Positions 24,664 to 34,535 of a stretch of DNA of 64,000 nucleotides are shown piece after piece. The number at the start of each line of letters is the position of its first letter. Within the stretch, counting starts at the first letter, position 1. Position numbers and translations under genes: made by a program. Origin of the DNA: an uncultured Prevotellaceae bacterium (GTDB taxonomy: Bacteria > Bacteroidota > Bacteroidia > Bacteroidales > Muribaculaceae); assembly GCA_937916085.1 (NCBI GenBank), contig CALGGO010000015.1:1-64000 (forward strand). Direction: 5' to 3'. The notes beneath the pieces are model-generated. The model searched no databases. It was not told where the DNA came from and saw only the letters and a program-made list of their open reading frames with translations.

Positions 24664-25624
24664 GTTTAACACTTAAAATTAGTTTCCTGAAGTAGCTCAC
24701 ACCCTCGTAGAGTTGCATGAAGTTGCTGGCGGTGGGGGTGTTGTCGAGGTGCTGGCGCACAGCCTCCTCGGGGTGGAACTGAACGCCCAGGGCGAAGGGT
24801 TTGTCTTTGCGCTCTATCGCCTCGATGATGTTGGTGTCCTGAGTGGGAGTGATGCCAGTGACCTTGAGTTCGGTGCCTTCCACGCTTCCCACCACCTGAT
24901 GGTGCCACGACGGCACATTCTTGATTTCATCGCTCAGCACGATGCTGTAGAGCAACGACGAGTGGTCAATGACCTGCACGTCGTGAGGGGTGTAATGTCG
25001 TTTGTCGCTGGCGTCACGCAGCGAGCGGTGCAGGTTGTTATATTCCACACCTTGCGCCGAGTAATAGGTGCCAAGGTCCTGAATCATCGTCGCCCCCGAC
25101 ACCACGGCGAGCATCTGCATGCCTCGGCACAGCCCCAGCACCGGGATGTCGTTGTCGAGGCAATATGCCATCGTGAGATATTCTGACACGTCGCGGGTGG
25201 CGTCGCACTCATCGCCAGCGATACCATGCCACGGCTGAGGCTCACGCAGTAGGGTGGGGCTGATGTCGTCGCCACCCAGGAACACTACTGCGTCGATGCC
25301 TCGCATCAGCGAGTCGATAGCGGTGCCACGATAGGTGTCGCGCTTCACAATCTCGGCATATTGCAGTAGCAACACGCCATCGTTGTCAAGATACTTTTTT
25401 TGAAGCTCATCGTCGTCATAGTCAAAGCTGCTAGGCCACATCTGTGGCAGGATCACCGCCTCGCCGCCGGCCAGCTCGATGGAACGCGCTACACGGTCGT
25501 AGGCTTTAAGGTTAGGCTGCCACGCCATCCCCACTCGCACCTGCGCAATGGCTGCATCACAGATGCTAGTTAGTAGCACAACAAGTAGTGCGATTCTAAG
25601 AATGATATTTTTACTTTTTTCCAT
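24659..25624 (-). CDS. Exported class I glutamine amidotransferase-like hydrolase (C26 type)
   Basis: A 321-residue protein of the C26/GATase1 family, closest in pattern to gamma-glutamyl-gamma-aminobutyrate hydrolases (PuuD). Catalytic Cys lies in GLCRGMQML, His in GVQFHPEEA with the adjacent Glu. Unlike PuuD it begins with a signal peptide (start at 25624 chosen for MEKSKNIILRIALLVVLL; an ATG 6 codons earlier is less likely), so it should act in the periplasm. Other motifs: FLGGDDISPTLL and SWHHQVVG. Its substrate is unknown; a gamma-glutamyl peptide is plausible. Its stop codon is in the 9-base array. Confidence 0.87.
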   Translation of the reverse strand: MEKSKNIILRIALLVVLLTSICDAAIAQVRVGMAWQPNLKAYDRVARSIELAGGEAVILPQMWPSSFDYDDDELQKKYLDNDGVLLLQYAEIVKRDTYRGTAIDSLMRGIDAVVFLGGDDISPTLLREPQPWHGIAGDECDATRDVSEYLTMAYCLDNDIPVLGLCRGMQMLAVVSGATMIQDLGTYYSAQGVEYNNLHRSLRDASDKRHYTPHDVQVIDHSSLLYSIVLSDEIKNVPSWHHQVVGSVEGTELKVTGITPTQDTNIIEAIERKDKPFALGVQFHPEEAVRQHLDNTPTASNFMQLYEGVSYFRKLILSVKL

Positions 25625-25644
25625 AAAAAAGCATTTTTCCACTG

Positions 25645-25672
25645 CAAACTTACAAAAAAAATACTATTTTTG
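25645..25672. promoter_or_regulatory. Divergent -7 boxes for the amidotransferase and the PKD protein
   Basis: TAAGTTTG on the minus strand (25645-25652) and TATTTTTG on the plus strand (25665-25672) face apart. Neither has a convincing -33 box. Confidence 0.4.
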
Positions 25673-25753
25673 TATCGTTAAATTATTTATTTTTGAATTC
25701 TCGAATTTTTGAACGCTCGAAAACTAATTCACGAACAACAAAAAATAAAAACT

Positions 25754-27583
25754 ATGAAAAAAATTACTCTTTTACTTTTGGTTTTGGCACTTGTGTGTCT
25801 TAATGCAGGGGCGCAGGGGGTGACGGCGGCTTTTGGTGCTAGCGAGGCTATGGTGCCCTATTATGAGATGGGGTGGGACAGCCAGACCGAGTTCAACACT
25901 TGGACTTACACCAGCACCAGTTCCTCCACATGGAAGCTCGGCAACCCAAGCAAGTCGTTCTCTACTATCGACAGCAACAGCCAGTCGTCGATGATTCTCA
26001 ATTATGCCGGCGGACAGAACGAGGTTGCCACCTCGCCCGCTATTGAAGTACTTGACAATAGCCAACTTGAATTCTACTGCTATGCTAGCGGCATTTACTT
26101 GGTGTATGGCGCATGGAAACTATATGCCATCGCTGACGGCAATTCCACATTGCTCATTGACCAGTTCCAATGGGCTCAGAATGTGGGCTACGACGGTCCC
26201 AGCTGGGAGAAATTCACCGTTGACCTCGCCGACTATGCTGGCAAAAGCGTGCAGTTCTCGTTTGTCTATCAAGGCGACTACGGCGAGGATGAGGCTATTG
26301 ACGGCTTCAAAATCAAGCAAGCCAACTCTGGCGATGATGCAACAATCAATATCAAGGAGGGCGAGAGCGTACACTTCCTTGACATGAGCAGTGGCAATGT
26401 GACATCATGGAATTGGACCTTCGAGGGCGGCACTCCCGCCACCAGCACCGAGCAGAACCCCGTGGTGACATATAACAAGGCTGGTTCGTACTCCGTTACC
26501 CTTGCCGTGGGCGACGGCAGCACAACCGCCACCACCACCCGTGAGGCTTACGTCAACGTTGAAGGCGAGGCACCTGTCGCCAACATCGGTTTGCCCGTTG
26601 GAGCTTATCAGTCGCCGTGGGTATATATGTTTGTGCCAACCAACGTGCCTCTCACGTTCACCGATGCCAGCACCGGCAACCCATCGCAATGGGCTTGGAC
26701 TTTCCAGGGCACCGATCTTGCCACCAGCGACGAACAGAACCCAACAGTGACTTATACTCAAGAAGGCAACTTTGGCATTCGTCTCGAAGTGTTCAACGAT
26801 ATGGGCAGCAATGTGTTTGAGACTGTTGACGACGCTATCCAGGCAGGTGGCGAGCAGGAAATCTGGAACATCGCTCCCGAAGAGAACGGCGACCTGATGA
26901 TGATGGAGATGGGGTGGTATGGCAACTATGCAGGCACTAACTGGCTCGGTATGGGCGAGTTTGCCGAGCACTTCGACGCGCCACTCGCCGATGCCACCAT
27001 CAGCAAGGTGAACATCTACTTTGGCAAGACTACAGCCGCATCGACCGATGCCGACATCGTAGTGAAGATTGTCGCCGCTGGCGACGATGGCATGCCAGGG
27101 GAGATTCTGGGCAGCACCAGCATCAAGGCAGGTGACCTTGCCTTCGACCCAACTACCGTCAACGCCACCGAGTTTGTCTTCGACACTCCCGTAAGTGTGA
27201 AGGCTGGCACCGAGTTCTTCGCTATGGTGGGACCATTCCCCAACAATAACGGCGACGACATCGCTATCTTGCTGTGCCGCCGCGATGTGGGCGAGAAATG
27301 CACTGGCTACCATTTCGTCTATGACGAGGATGCCAACTACAACTACCTCGAGACCGGCACTTGGTACCAGAATGTTGATGACCCCATCTCTATGGCTATC
27401 GCTCCCGTGCTCAAGTATGCGGCGCCAACTGCCATCAGCACCGTTGCTGGCGACAAGGAGGAGATCTCTCACACCTACTATAATGTTGCCGGCATGGCAA
27501 GCGACAAGCCTTTTGATGGCATCAACATCGTGGTGACTCACTACAGCGACGGCTCACAATCTGCGACTAAGATAATACGTTAA
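25754..27583 (+). CDS. Secreted PKD-domain protein with type IX-like C-terminal tail
   Basis: A 609-residue exported protein. The start at 25754 opens a signal peptide (MKKITLLLLVLALVCLNAGAQ). A jelly-roll adhesin-like domain (about 30-190), with WTYTSTSSSTWKLGNPS and paired acidic loops, is followed by two PKD domains (ITSWNWTFEGGTP-like and NPSQWAWTFQGTD), a beta-rich domain (about 390-560), and a tail with TYYNVAGMASDKPFDGINIV and YSDGSQSATKIIR. The tail type matches three other proteins here and probably is a variant type IX sorting signal. A surface adhesin or polymer-binding role is inferred. A strong terminator follows. Confidence 0.8.
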   Translation: MKKITLLLLVLALVCLNAGAQGVTAAFGASEAMVPYYEMGWDSQTEFNTWTYTSTSSSTWKLGNPSKSFSTIDSNSQSSMILNYAGGQNEVATSPAIEVLDNSQLEFYCYASGIYLVYGAWKLYAIADGNSTLLIDQFQWAQNVGYDGPSWEKFTVDLADYAGKSVQFSFVYQGDYGEDEAIDGFKIKQANSGDDATINIKEGESVHFLDMSSGNVTSWNWTFEGGTPATSTEQNPVVTYNKAGSYSVTLAVGDGSTTATTTREAYVNVEGEAPVANIGLPVGAYQSPWVYMFVPTNVPLTFTDASTGNPSQWAWTFQGTDLATSDEQNPTVTYTQEGNFGIRLEVFNDMGSNVFETVDDAIQAGGEQEIWNIAPEENGDLMMMEMGWYGNYAGTNWLGMGEFAEHFDAPLADATISKVNIYFGKTTAASTDADIVVKIVAAGDDGMPGEILGSTSIKAGDLAFDPTTVNATEFVFDTPVSVKAGTEFFAMVGPFPNNNGDDIAILLCRRDVGEKCTGYHFVYDEDANYNYLETGTWYQNVDDPISMAIAPVLKYAAPTAISTVAGDKEEISHTYYNVAGMASDKPFDGINIVVTHYSDGSQSATKIIR

Positions 27584-27596
27584 TATATAACATTTT

Positions 27597-27646
27597 AAGG
27601 CGTGTCGATGTTGCTTTCAAAAATGCAATAATTCGACACGCCTTTT
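27597..27646 (+). terminator. Terminator after the PKD-domain gene
   Basis: AAGGCGTGTCGA and TCGACACGCCTTTTT pair across a 23-base loop and are followed by a long T run. Confidence 0.85.
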
Positions 27647-27726
27647 TCTTTTTTTTTGAAAAGATTTGCTCAGCTCACTATTTTTTGCGAAATTTGCTGA
27701 TTAATAATCAAAAAAGAAAAGAAAAC

Positions 27727-28419
27727 ATGAAACGAAGTGCCTTGCTATTGCTTTTTATTGTGTCGATAGTGACCTCGGTCGCTGCCGAGGAGTTGCTCAC
27801 ATTCGACAGGAAAAACTATATGGGATGGATTTATACTCGTAGCGACGTGGATTTGAGTAATGAAAATATTGGCAGCAATAGGATTACCCTCTATCACTAT
27901 GGCGATGACGATTACACCCTTGTGTCGCCTATGGTAGAAACCACAGGACTCAGCAGTATTGTCGTGAAAGTTACTGGAAAATCAATCATCTCGGAAGATG
28001 ATGAAAATGTCTATAGTCCCACAAAAGGCTCTCCCACAGTGGAGTTGCTTAATGAAAATGGCGAGGTGATAAAGTCGTCAAAGCATTATTTCACCACTGC
28101 CGAGGTTGACCGGTATTTTGAGGTAAACTTCGACATCAGTGACATTACCGCTAATAGGTTCAAACTGAGGCTTGCGTGCTGGGATGCTGATATGAACTCG
28201 GCGTTGGCAATCAGGAAGGTCGTTGTTGAGGATTGCGCGCTACTAGGCGATGTGAATGGCGACGGCGTGGTAACCAGTGCCGATGTCACAGCCCTTTATG
28301 ACTATCTGCTCAATAATAACACCAGTAACTTGATTAATGGCGATGTGAACGGTGACGGCGACATCACCAGTGCTGACGTTACTGCGGTATATAATGTCCT
28401 GTTGGGAATTGCTCAGTAG
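27727..28419 (+). CDS. Small secreted protein with C-terminal dockerin-like pair
   Basis: A 230-residue exported protein (signal peptide about 1-20, start at 27727 chosen for it). Residues 25-170 look like a beta-sandwich carbohydrate-binding or adhesin domain (ITLYHYGDDDYTLVSPMVE, ADMNSALAIRKVVVEDC) but I cannot name the family. The C-terminus holds two EF-hand-like dockerin repeats, GDVNGDGVVTSADVTALYDY and GDVNGDGDITSADVTAVYNV, with Asp/Asn at calcium positions. Its stop codon is followed directly by a repeat array. Confidence 0.8.
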   Translation: MKRSALLLLFIVSIVTSVAAEELLTFDRKNYMGWIYTRSDVDLSNENIGSNRITLYHYGDDDYTLVSPMVETTGLSSIVVKVTGKSIISEDDENVYSPTKGSPTVELLNENGEVIKSSKHYFTTAEVDRYFEVNFDISDITANRFKLRLACWDADMNSALAIRKVVVEDCALLGDVNGDGVVTSADVTALYDYLLNNNTSNLINGDVNGDGDITSADVTAVYNVLLGIAQ

Positions 28420-28480
28420 CTGACTAGTAAACAAGCTGACGAGCAGACGAGCAGACGAGACAAGTGAAGAGTTGAGAGTG
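28420..28480 (+). repeat. Octamer array, partial copy of the dispersed element
   Basis: ACGAGCAG-type octamers followed by a short stretch (about 28455-28467) that matches the core of the elements at 33013-33180 and 39374-39555. Confidence 0.7.
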
Positions 28481-28489
28481 ACAGCGCTT

Positions 28490-28600
28490 CGCGCAACTAA
28501 CTAGCACGAAGTGCGGCTAACTAGCGAGCAAAGCGAGCGGCAAACTAGTGAAACGGCAAACTAGCGCGAAGCGCGGCAAACTAGTGAGACGGCTCCATGA
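28490..28600 (+). repeat. Array of GGCAAACTAG units with mini-hairpins
   Basis: The 10-base motif GGCAAACTAG recurs three times (once as GGCTAACTAG) and alternates with short self-complementary spacers such as GCGCGAAGCGC and GCACGAAGTGC. It contains the minus-strand TAG stop of the M16 peptidase gene. Related to 41618-41865. Confidence 0.8.
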
Positions 28601-31403
28601 GGAGGATGAGGCGGTTGCCAGTGTTGATGTAGCGCGCCACGAAGTCTTGCACATCGGTCACGGTGATGCTGTCGAGCAGCTGCAGGTAGCTGTCGTCGAG
28701 GTTCACGCCGTTCTTCACCCAGCCTCGCATCATCGCCATCCAGTAGGTGTTGTCCTCGATGTCCTCGCTATGCACTTTGCGGTAGTATTTCTTCACCTTG
28801 TCGAGCTGCTCGGCTGTTATACCATGCTCTGCCACATTCTTGATGGCTTGCTCAATGAAGTCGCGCGCCTCGGCACCCTTGCCCGCCGTGACGGTGACGT
28901 TGAGCGGCATAAAGGTCACAGGGCCGTCATCGCCGTTCTGATCGGTGACCACGCTGCAATGTGTATCTACATGATAGGTCCAGCCTCGGTTCTCACGCAG
29001 CTCGTCACGGAAGATTCCTGTGAACACCTGCCCCGCAATCTTGGCAAGCAGCACGTTGCGGGCATTGTAAGGGCAGTCGCCGGTCCAGAAGAAATACACC
29101 TTGTCCTGCGCTGTCTCCATCTTGCGAGTCCAGTAGTTTTTGACGTCACCGCTAAAGAGGTGATAACCAATATCCTTTGCCTTCTCCATGCGTCCATAGC
29201 CTGGCAAGGCAGCAATGTAACGCTCGGTGAGCTGCATTAGCGAGTCGCGGTCGAAGTCGCCTATCACATACACCGTCAAGTCGCTCACATCGGCGAAACG
29301 GTCTTTATACACCTCCATGATGCGGTCATAGTCAACCTGCCCCATTTCCTCTAGCGTGAGCTTCTCGGCACCGAGAGGATGATGGCAGAACACGTTGGCG
29401 AAGATAGAGTCGGCAAACTCATACTTAGGGTCATTTTGGTTGGCGATGCGCGTGCGGTTCTGCTCAAGAAAAGCGTTAAAGGCATTCTCATCCTTTTGCG
29501 GGCTGGTGAGCTTGAGATAGAGAAGCTGCATGGCGGTCTCAAGGTCGCCACGCGACGAGGCTCCCTGAAATCCCTCCTCGGTTTTGCTCACGAAGGTGCG
29601 CATCTTCACGTCTTTGCCGGCGAGCACCTTCTTCAGGTCGTTGCCCATAAACTCGCCATAGCCGCTCAGCGCCATCACCGAATTGATAGCTTTGAGCGAG
29701 GCGGCATCCTCGGCGCGGTAGTTCTGCGAGAGTCCGCCGGGACCGGCTCCGGCAATCACCACTTCACCGGCCTTGAGCGTAGTGGGCTTTACAAGCATCT
29801 TTATGCCGTTGCTAAGAGTCCACTGCTCGGCGTCAAACTCTGGCACATACTGCTGCTCCACAATCTTGCCAGCTACAGGCTCCGATGGCAGCAGCCGGTG
29901 GGCAGTAAGAGTGTCGATATATGCTTCAACCTCTTGTGCCCTGCCCTCACGGTAAGCGTCAATCAGTTCTTGCTGTGTGGGCAGTGTGGCACTCTCGGCT
30001 TCGGGGGCGAAAGTCACCAAAACAACGTTGCGCTCGGTGTCGCTGAGGAGATTGACGAGATAAGCGTTCACCTGTTCAAGCGTCACATCTTTCATTATAT
30101 TGCGCATGATGCTGTATTGGGTGTCGAACGATGGGATGGGCTCGCCCTCGAGGAAGGCGCGCACAAAGTCGCGGCAGTAGCTGGTGTTGCTGTACTTGTC
30201 GCGCTCGCGGTACATCTTCTCAAGGGCGCTCTCGTAGTTGAGACGCGCGCGGCGCAACTCGGTCTCGGTGAAGCCAAAATCCTGCGCCCGCTTCACCTCA
30301 CGCGCGAGCCAACGCATCGTCTCGGCTGCCTTGCCGCTCTTACTCATGGCGATAAACTGGAAAGCGTCGCGGCTCTTGGCGAGCATGTAATTGCGGTCGG
30401 CGGCATGAGCTGTGGTGAACGGCGCATCGGGCTGGCGAGCGAGGTCGCTAAGGCGCGAGTTGAGCATCGACGCCACCATGCGTTTTAGGTACTCGTCATG
30501 GAAATAGGCCGTCGTGCTCTTGAGAGCATCGTCTAGGCCAGAGTGCTTGTACATGAGCCGCACGCTGATGCTGTTCTGCTCACGGTCGGTTTCCACGCAC
30601 GAGATAATGTGCTCATTGTCGGGGACAGTGACCTTCTCAACTGGCTTGGCGTTCTTGGGGTTCTTGACTTTGCCAAACAGTTCCTCAATCTTGCCCACAG
30701 CATAGTCGGGGTCGATGTCGCCCACCACGATGATGCATTGGTTAGAAGGATGATACCACTGCTTGTAGTAATTGCGCAGCTCCTTGTGCTTGAAGTTCTT
30801 GACTACACTCATCAACCCTATGGGCATGCGCTCGCCATAGAGATTGCCAGGGTAAAGCGTGGGAGCGCTCTTTTCGAGCAGACGGTAGTTGGCGCCAGTG
30901 CGCATGCGCCACTCGCCCTCTATCACGCCGCGCTCCTTGTCAATCTCCTTGCCGTCGAGGGTGAGGTCGTGACTCCAGTCGGCAAGGACTAGAAAGCACG
31001 AGTCGAGTGCCGAACGCCGCTCGGTGGGCACATTGCTGATGTTATACACCGTCTCATCGGTCGAGGTATAGGCATTGAGGTTTGCGCCAAATTTCACGCC
31101 TATCGATTCCATGTAGGTGATAAGCGAGTTGCCGGGAAAGTGCTTGGTGCCGTTAAAGCACATGTGCTCAAGGAAATGCGCCAAGCCTCGCTGACTCTCC
31201 TGCTCCTGGAGCGAGCCCACTCGCTGAGCTATGAAGAAGTCGGCACGGTGCTCGGGAAAGTTGTTATGCTTGACATAGTAGGTCAAGCCGTTAGAAAGAG
31301 TGCCAGTGCGCACCGACGTGTCGGCAGGGACCACATCCTGCGCATTAGCCACCATAGCGGCAAATGCCACACATGCTGCCGTGAGTAAAATTTTTCGTTT
31401 CAT
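28581..31403 (-). CDS. M16 family zinc protease, full-length two-half type
   Basis: A 940-residue exported M16 (pitrilysin) protease. A signal peptide (about 1-21) is followed by the active N-terminal half with the inverted zinc motif HFLEH (His76, Glu79, His80) and a downstream acidic segment (ERGVIEGEWRMR) with the third ligand; the second half lacks HxxEH, as usual for the inactive subdomain. Length and architecture match the single-chain PqqL/FusC group, in which such proteases work with TonB-dependent receptors to release iron from imported proteins. It is the last gene of a leftward locus with receptor, DUF4876 and DUF6850 genes. Its stop lies in a repeat array. Confidence 0.9.
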   Translation of the reverse strand: MKRKILLTAACVAFAAMVANAQDVVPADTSVRTGTLSNGLTYYVKHNNFPEHRADFFIAQRVGSLQEQESQRGLAHFLEHMCFNGTKHFPGNSLITYMESIGVKFGANLNAYTSTDETVYNISNVPTERRSALDSCFLVLADWSHDLTLDGKEIDKERGVIEGEWRMRTGANYRLLEKSAPTLYPGNLYGERMPIGLMSVVKNFKHKELRNYYKQWYHPSNQCIIVVGDIDPDYAVGKIEELFGKVKNPKNAKPVEKVTVPDNEHIISCVETDREQNSISVRLMYKHSGLDDALKSTTAYFHDEYLKRMVASMLNSRLSDLARQPDAPFTTAHAADRNYMLAKSRDAFQFIAMSKSGKAAETMRWLAREVKRAQDFGFTETELRRARLNYESALEKMYRERDKYSNTSYCRDFVRAFLEGEPIPSFDTQYSIMRNIMKDVTLEQVNAYLVNLLSDTERNVVLVTFAPEAESATLPTQQELIDAYREGRAQEVEAYIDTLTAHRLLPSEPVAGKIVEQQYVPEFDAEQWTLSNGIKMLVKPTTLKAGEVVIAGAGPGGLSQNYRAEDAASLKAINSVMALSGYGEFMGNDLKKVLAGKDVKMRTFVSKTEEGFQGASSRGDLETAMQLLYLKLTSPQKDENAFNAFLEQNRTRIANQNDPKYEFADSIFANVFCHHPLGAEKLTLEEMGQVDYDRIMEVYKDRFADVSDLTVYVIGDFDRDSLMQLTERYIAALPGYGRMEKAKDIGYHLFSGDVKNYWTRKMETAQDKVYFFWTGDCPYNARNVLLAKIAGQVFTGIFRDELRENRGWTYHVDTHCSVVTDQNGDDGPVTFMPLNVTVTAGKGAEARDFIEQAIKNVAEHGITAEQLDKVKKYYRKVHSEDIEDNTYWMAMMRGWVKNGVNLDDSYLQLLDSITVTDVQDFVARYINTGNRLILLMEPSH

Positions 31404-31469
31404 CTTTATCTATTTCGTTTATAGTTTATCGGGAAACTGTGGACAAGGCACGCCTTGTCCCTATAAATA

Positions 31470-33008
31470 TCAAAACACAATACCGAGCGAGAAATCAAGC
31501 TCGTCACGATGTGTGGAGAATACAAAATGGGTATGTTTCCACTTGGCACTGCCGCGCAGAGCATATTTATTGTTAATCGCCACTGTCACATCCAGAGCTG
31601 CAAGCATTGAAGTGCGCTTGCCGCTGAGATAGTAGAAATTGTTTTGCACAGCACGCTGCAGTCCCGCCAACTCGGGCTTCACATCGCCCTCGCTCATCAT
31701 CAAGTCGCTCGATGTGGGAGAAATGTGGTTTACCGCCACCGATAATGCTAGATGTGTGCGTCTGCCTATCATTGCTGAGCCCTTAGCGAGCACACTGTAG
31801 TTCATCTCATTGACCTGCTTGCTGCTGGCAGGGTCAACATATATCTCGTTGTAGTGGTTGTAGGCTATAGCAGGATGCAGAGCCAGCGTGAAACTCTTGG
31901 CGACAGCACGTTGCCACACACCATCGACCGAAGCGCAAAAGGTGTTCTGGAACGACATGTCTAGCTTTCCGATGCAGGTATATACCGAGCCGGCAGGGTC
32001 GCCAAATATGTTCTCGGTACCCACACGTCGCGATGCCTCGACAAAGGCTCTTACCCCCCAATCTTGCGACATCCATGCCATTTCGGCATCAATCACATTG
32101 TAGCCCACGTGAGCCAGAGGCAGCTTGTTGAGTTGGGTGATGACATTGTTGAAAGTAAACCGCGAGGCTTCCACACTCGCCGAGATGCCCTTGCCCGTGG
32201 CGGGGTGGAAATTGAGCGTGGCGCCAAGACGGTTTCCGTTATAATAGGTCTGGATGCCGGTCCCTGCAAAGCGGCTGTAGTCGTTGGCAAAGCCCAGCAA
32301 GTGGAAAATCTTGTCGTTGCCGAGTTCGCTGTAGAACGCTACATTGTTGGTTTGCTTGTATTTCTTGTAATTGAGGCTTGCGGCGAGTACATAGTCACGC
32401 CACACGTTGTAGCCTATTCCCGCCTGAACATCAAGGTTGGCGGTCACGTTGCGTGGGCGGGGATCAACATTGCGGTAGTAAAGACCTGCGGTGTAGCCCA
32501 TCGAGGCTCCCACAGCCAATTTCCCGTCATATCTCGCCCAGCCGCCCATGAAGCTGTAACGCTCCACGTTCATCGTGCCGCCCACGCTGTCGGCGAGCAG
32601 ATAGGGCTGCACCACTTGCGGCTCGCTGGTCTCGTTCCAATTTATGCCCTTGATGCGTCCGTTGTGATAATAGGCCTCACCCCACAGGGTGCTGTTGCGG
32701 TGTTTCATATAGGTGCGTGCGTCAAAGAGCAGCGTATTGTCCTTGTCTCCCCGCTGTATATCGATGGCATTGTTCTCGTTGCGGCTGGTGTAGCCCACCT
32801 TTACCTCGCTAATCGAGTAGTCGCGCCACAGCTGCATGATGGCGGGATTGTTCCAAGCCTGCGTGAGCAACCGCTCTGTCTCTTGCGCGTTACGCTCCAC
32901 GCGCCGCATCACCCCAGCCACTGAGTCGGCCTCCTGAGCCATCATGACATCAGTAGCCGTCACAACAGCCAAGAATAATAGTATGTATCTAAATGACTTA
33001 TAGTTCAT
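31470..33008 (-). CDS. DUF6850 family outer-membrane beta-barrel protein
   Basis: A 512-residue exported protein; the start at 33008 opens a signal peptide (MNYKSFRYILLFLAVVTATD). After a helical segment (about 25-65) the sequence alternates short amphipathic strands ending in aromatic residues, with TLWGEAYYHNG, SFMGGWARYDGKLAVGASMG and a terminal aromatic-ending strand (FSLGIVF), as in outer-membrane barrels. The pattern agrees with DUF6850, which accompanies DUF4876 proteins and TonB receptors in Bacteroidota. Role unknown; an accessory channel or receptor partner is inferred from context. It lies 66 bases upstream of the M16 protease. Confidence 0.75.
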   Translation of the reverse strand: MNYKSFRYILLFLAVVTATDVMMAQEADSVAGVMRRVERNAQETERLLTQAWNNPAIMQLWRDYSISEVKVGYTSRNENNAIDIQRGDKDNTLLFDARTYMKHRNSTLWGEAYYHNGRIKGINWNETSEPQVVQPYLLADSVGGTMNVERYSFMGGWARYDGKLAVGASMGYTAGLYYRNVDPRPRNVTANLDVQAGIGYNVWRDYVLAASLNYKKYKQTNNVAFYSELGNDKIFHLLGFANDYSRFAGTGIQTYYNGNRLGATLNFHPATGKGISASVEASRFTFNNVITQLNKLPLAHVGYNVIDAEMAWMSQDWGVRAFVEASRRVGTENIFGDPAGSVYTCIGKLDMSFQNTFCASVDGVWQRAVAKSFTLALHPAIAYNHYNEIYVDPASSKQVNEMNYSVLAKGSAMIGRRTHLALSVAVNHISPTSSDLMMSEGDVKPELAGLQRAVQNNFYYLSGKRTSMLAALDVTVAINNKYALRGSAKWKHTHFVFSTHRDELDFSLGIVF

Positions 33009-33012
33009 TATT

Positions 33013-33180
33013 AATAGGTTATCGTTTTTAGCTGACGAGCGAACGAGCTGACGAGCGAACAAGCTGACGAGCGAACGAGACAAGTGTAAGGTTGCGACAA
33101 CTACCATTGCCTTGTCAGCTTGTTTCTTGTCAGCTTGTTAGCTCCATTGTCCTTTGTCCTCTTGTCAGCTCCATTGTTCA
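33013..33180 (+). repeat. Dispersed composite repeat element, copy 1
   Basis: Octamers GCTGACGA/GCGAACGA (33031-33079), a non-repetitive core (33077-33112) and octamers TTGTCAGC-like (33111-33180). The whole stretch is homologous, in reverse orientation, to 39374-39555; the 44-base core region differs at only about 4 positions. It sits between the DUF4876 stop and the DUF6850 start. Confidence 0.88.
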
Positions 33181-34482
33181 TTATTTTAACACTACTCCGT
33201 CCCAGGTGCTTTGTGTGCATCGGGTGCCTTGATAGTCAATGGCAGTGCCTTGACGTTCTATCTCACTGGCAATAACGTGGCTGTTGAAGTCTTCGCTGGA
33301 GTTGTTGGTGTCTTTAAGCACAGGGTGTCCGTCTTTAAGATATAGCATCTTGCGGCGCACGCTATGGAAGTAGCGCGTCTTGTCGTGGTCCATTGTGCCG
33401 CAGTAGGCATAGCCTCGGTCGAGCGACGAATGTACCACATTCCAGGCATACTCCGCTTCGACGCTGCAATTCACGGCATCCACAATCCACTCATTGGGAA
33501 TCTTGTAGGCCTGCTGACTCATGGGATAGGTTCCAGCCTCGACTACCACCTCGTAATTGTAGCGGTACATATACTGAGCCAGATATTCTTCCTTGTCAAT
33601 AGGGATGCGCGCCAGTGCCCATGCCTTGAAACCGCGGTTGTGCAGCAGGAAGAACGAGAGGGTGTAGCAGTACCACTTGTCGAGATTTGGCACGGTGGGG
33701 CTGTCAATGTCGAGGTTGGTGGGTGATGTCGAGACGTCATACCACTCAAAATTGGCATGGCTCAGGTCAAAGGAGTTCTCGTTGGCGACCCGATGGTCGA
33801 TGCCAGTGTCGCATATTATCAATTCCTCTCCTGGCTGCACAGGATAGTCAGTGCCACTGCCAGGAATGGTGTAGATAGCCTGCACGGTAAACGCGCTCGA
33901 CATCACGTTAGGACGGTAGTTGTACTTTTGCGTGGTGGTGAATTTCGACTCTAGGAAAGTGAGTCCGTCGGCATATAGCACATGGTCGGTGTTGTTGTAG
34001 ATTTTTACATAGTCGTCGCCATAATACTGGTTGCCTGTGGGACGCAGCGTGCCGGTGAAGAACACCTCGCTTATGATGAAGTCATCGGTTGGCACATACA
34101 AATAGGTGTTAAGGTTGATGGTGCTGCCAGTGGCACTTATCTCCACGCTTTGGGCAAACGCCCTGATGTTTTTGACTGCCACATTGCCATTGGCATCGGT
34201 AACACTGATGACGGCATTGTAAGACACATCATAGAGTCCTGGCTGGAGATTGATGTCGTTGCGCGAAGTATAGGTGGTCACACGCCCAGTGGTCACGTTC
34301 TTGATTTCAAAAACCTCGTCGCTCAATTCTCCTGCCTCCACACCGTCGAGGTCGGCGGGCATTGTGATGTTGAGATGAACCGGCAGCGATGTCGTTGAGG
34401 CGATATCGCCCAACTTGTCATCGCAGGAGAAAAGTGACAGCACCAAACACATAAATGCTGTATAAAATATCTTTTTGTCCAT
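33181..34482 (-). CDS. DUF4876 family lipoprotein
   Basis: A 433-residue predicted lipoprotein (lipobox LFSC, Cys20). The N-terminal part (about 35-135) looks like a beta-sandwich with VHLNITMPADLDGVEAG; the main part has the DUF4876 pattern FIISEVFFTGT-like opening, YYGDDYVKIYNNTDHVLYADG, PGEELIICDTGIDHR and a conserved C-terminal Trp region. The family resembles lamin-tail-like surface domains and occurs beside TonB-dependent receptors, so it is probably the surface lipoprotein partner of the receptor at 34536. Substrate unknown. Confidence 0.82.
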   Translation of the reverse strand: MDKKIFYTAFMCLVLSLFSCDDKLGDIASTTSLPVHLNITMPADLDGVEAGELSDEVFEIKNVTTGRVTTYTSRNDINLQPGLYDVSYNAVISVTDANGNVAVKNIRAFAQSVEISATGSTINLNTYLYVPTDDFIISEVFFTGTLRPTGNQYYGDDYVKIYNNTDHVLYADGLTFLESKFTTTQKYNYRPNVMSSAFTVQAIYTIPGSGTDYPVQPGEELIICDTGIDHRVANENSFDLSHANFEWYDVSTSPTNLDIDSPTVPNLDKWYCYTLSFFLLHNRGFKAWALARIPIDKEEYLAQYMYRYNYEVVVEAGTYPMSQQAYKIPNEWIVDAVNCSVEAEYAWNVVHSSLDRGYAYCGTMDHDKTRYFHSVRRKMLYLKDGHPVLKDTNNSSEDFNSHVIASEIERQGTAIDYQGTRCTQSTWDGVVLK

Positions 34483-34535
34483 TTCGGTTTTTAGTTTTTT
34501 GTTCTTACTTAGTTTTTTCTTGTCAACTCATTTTC

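Noticed and set aside
28548..30488. Long plus-strand frames (230 and 369 codons) within the M16 gene
   Set aside because: They are antisense to a well-supported protease and show no domain.
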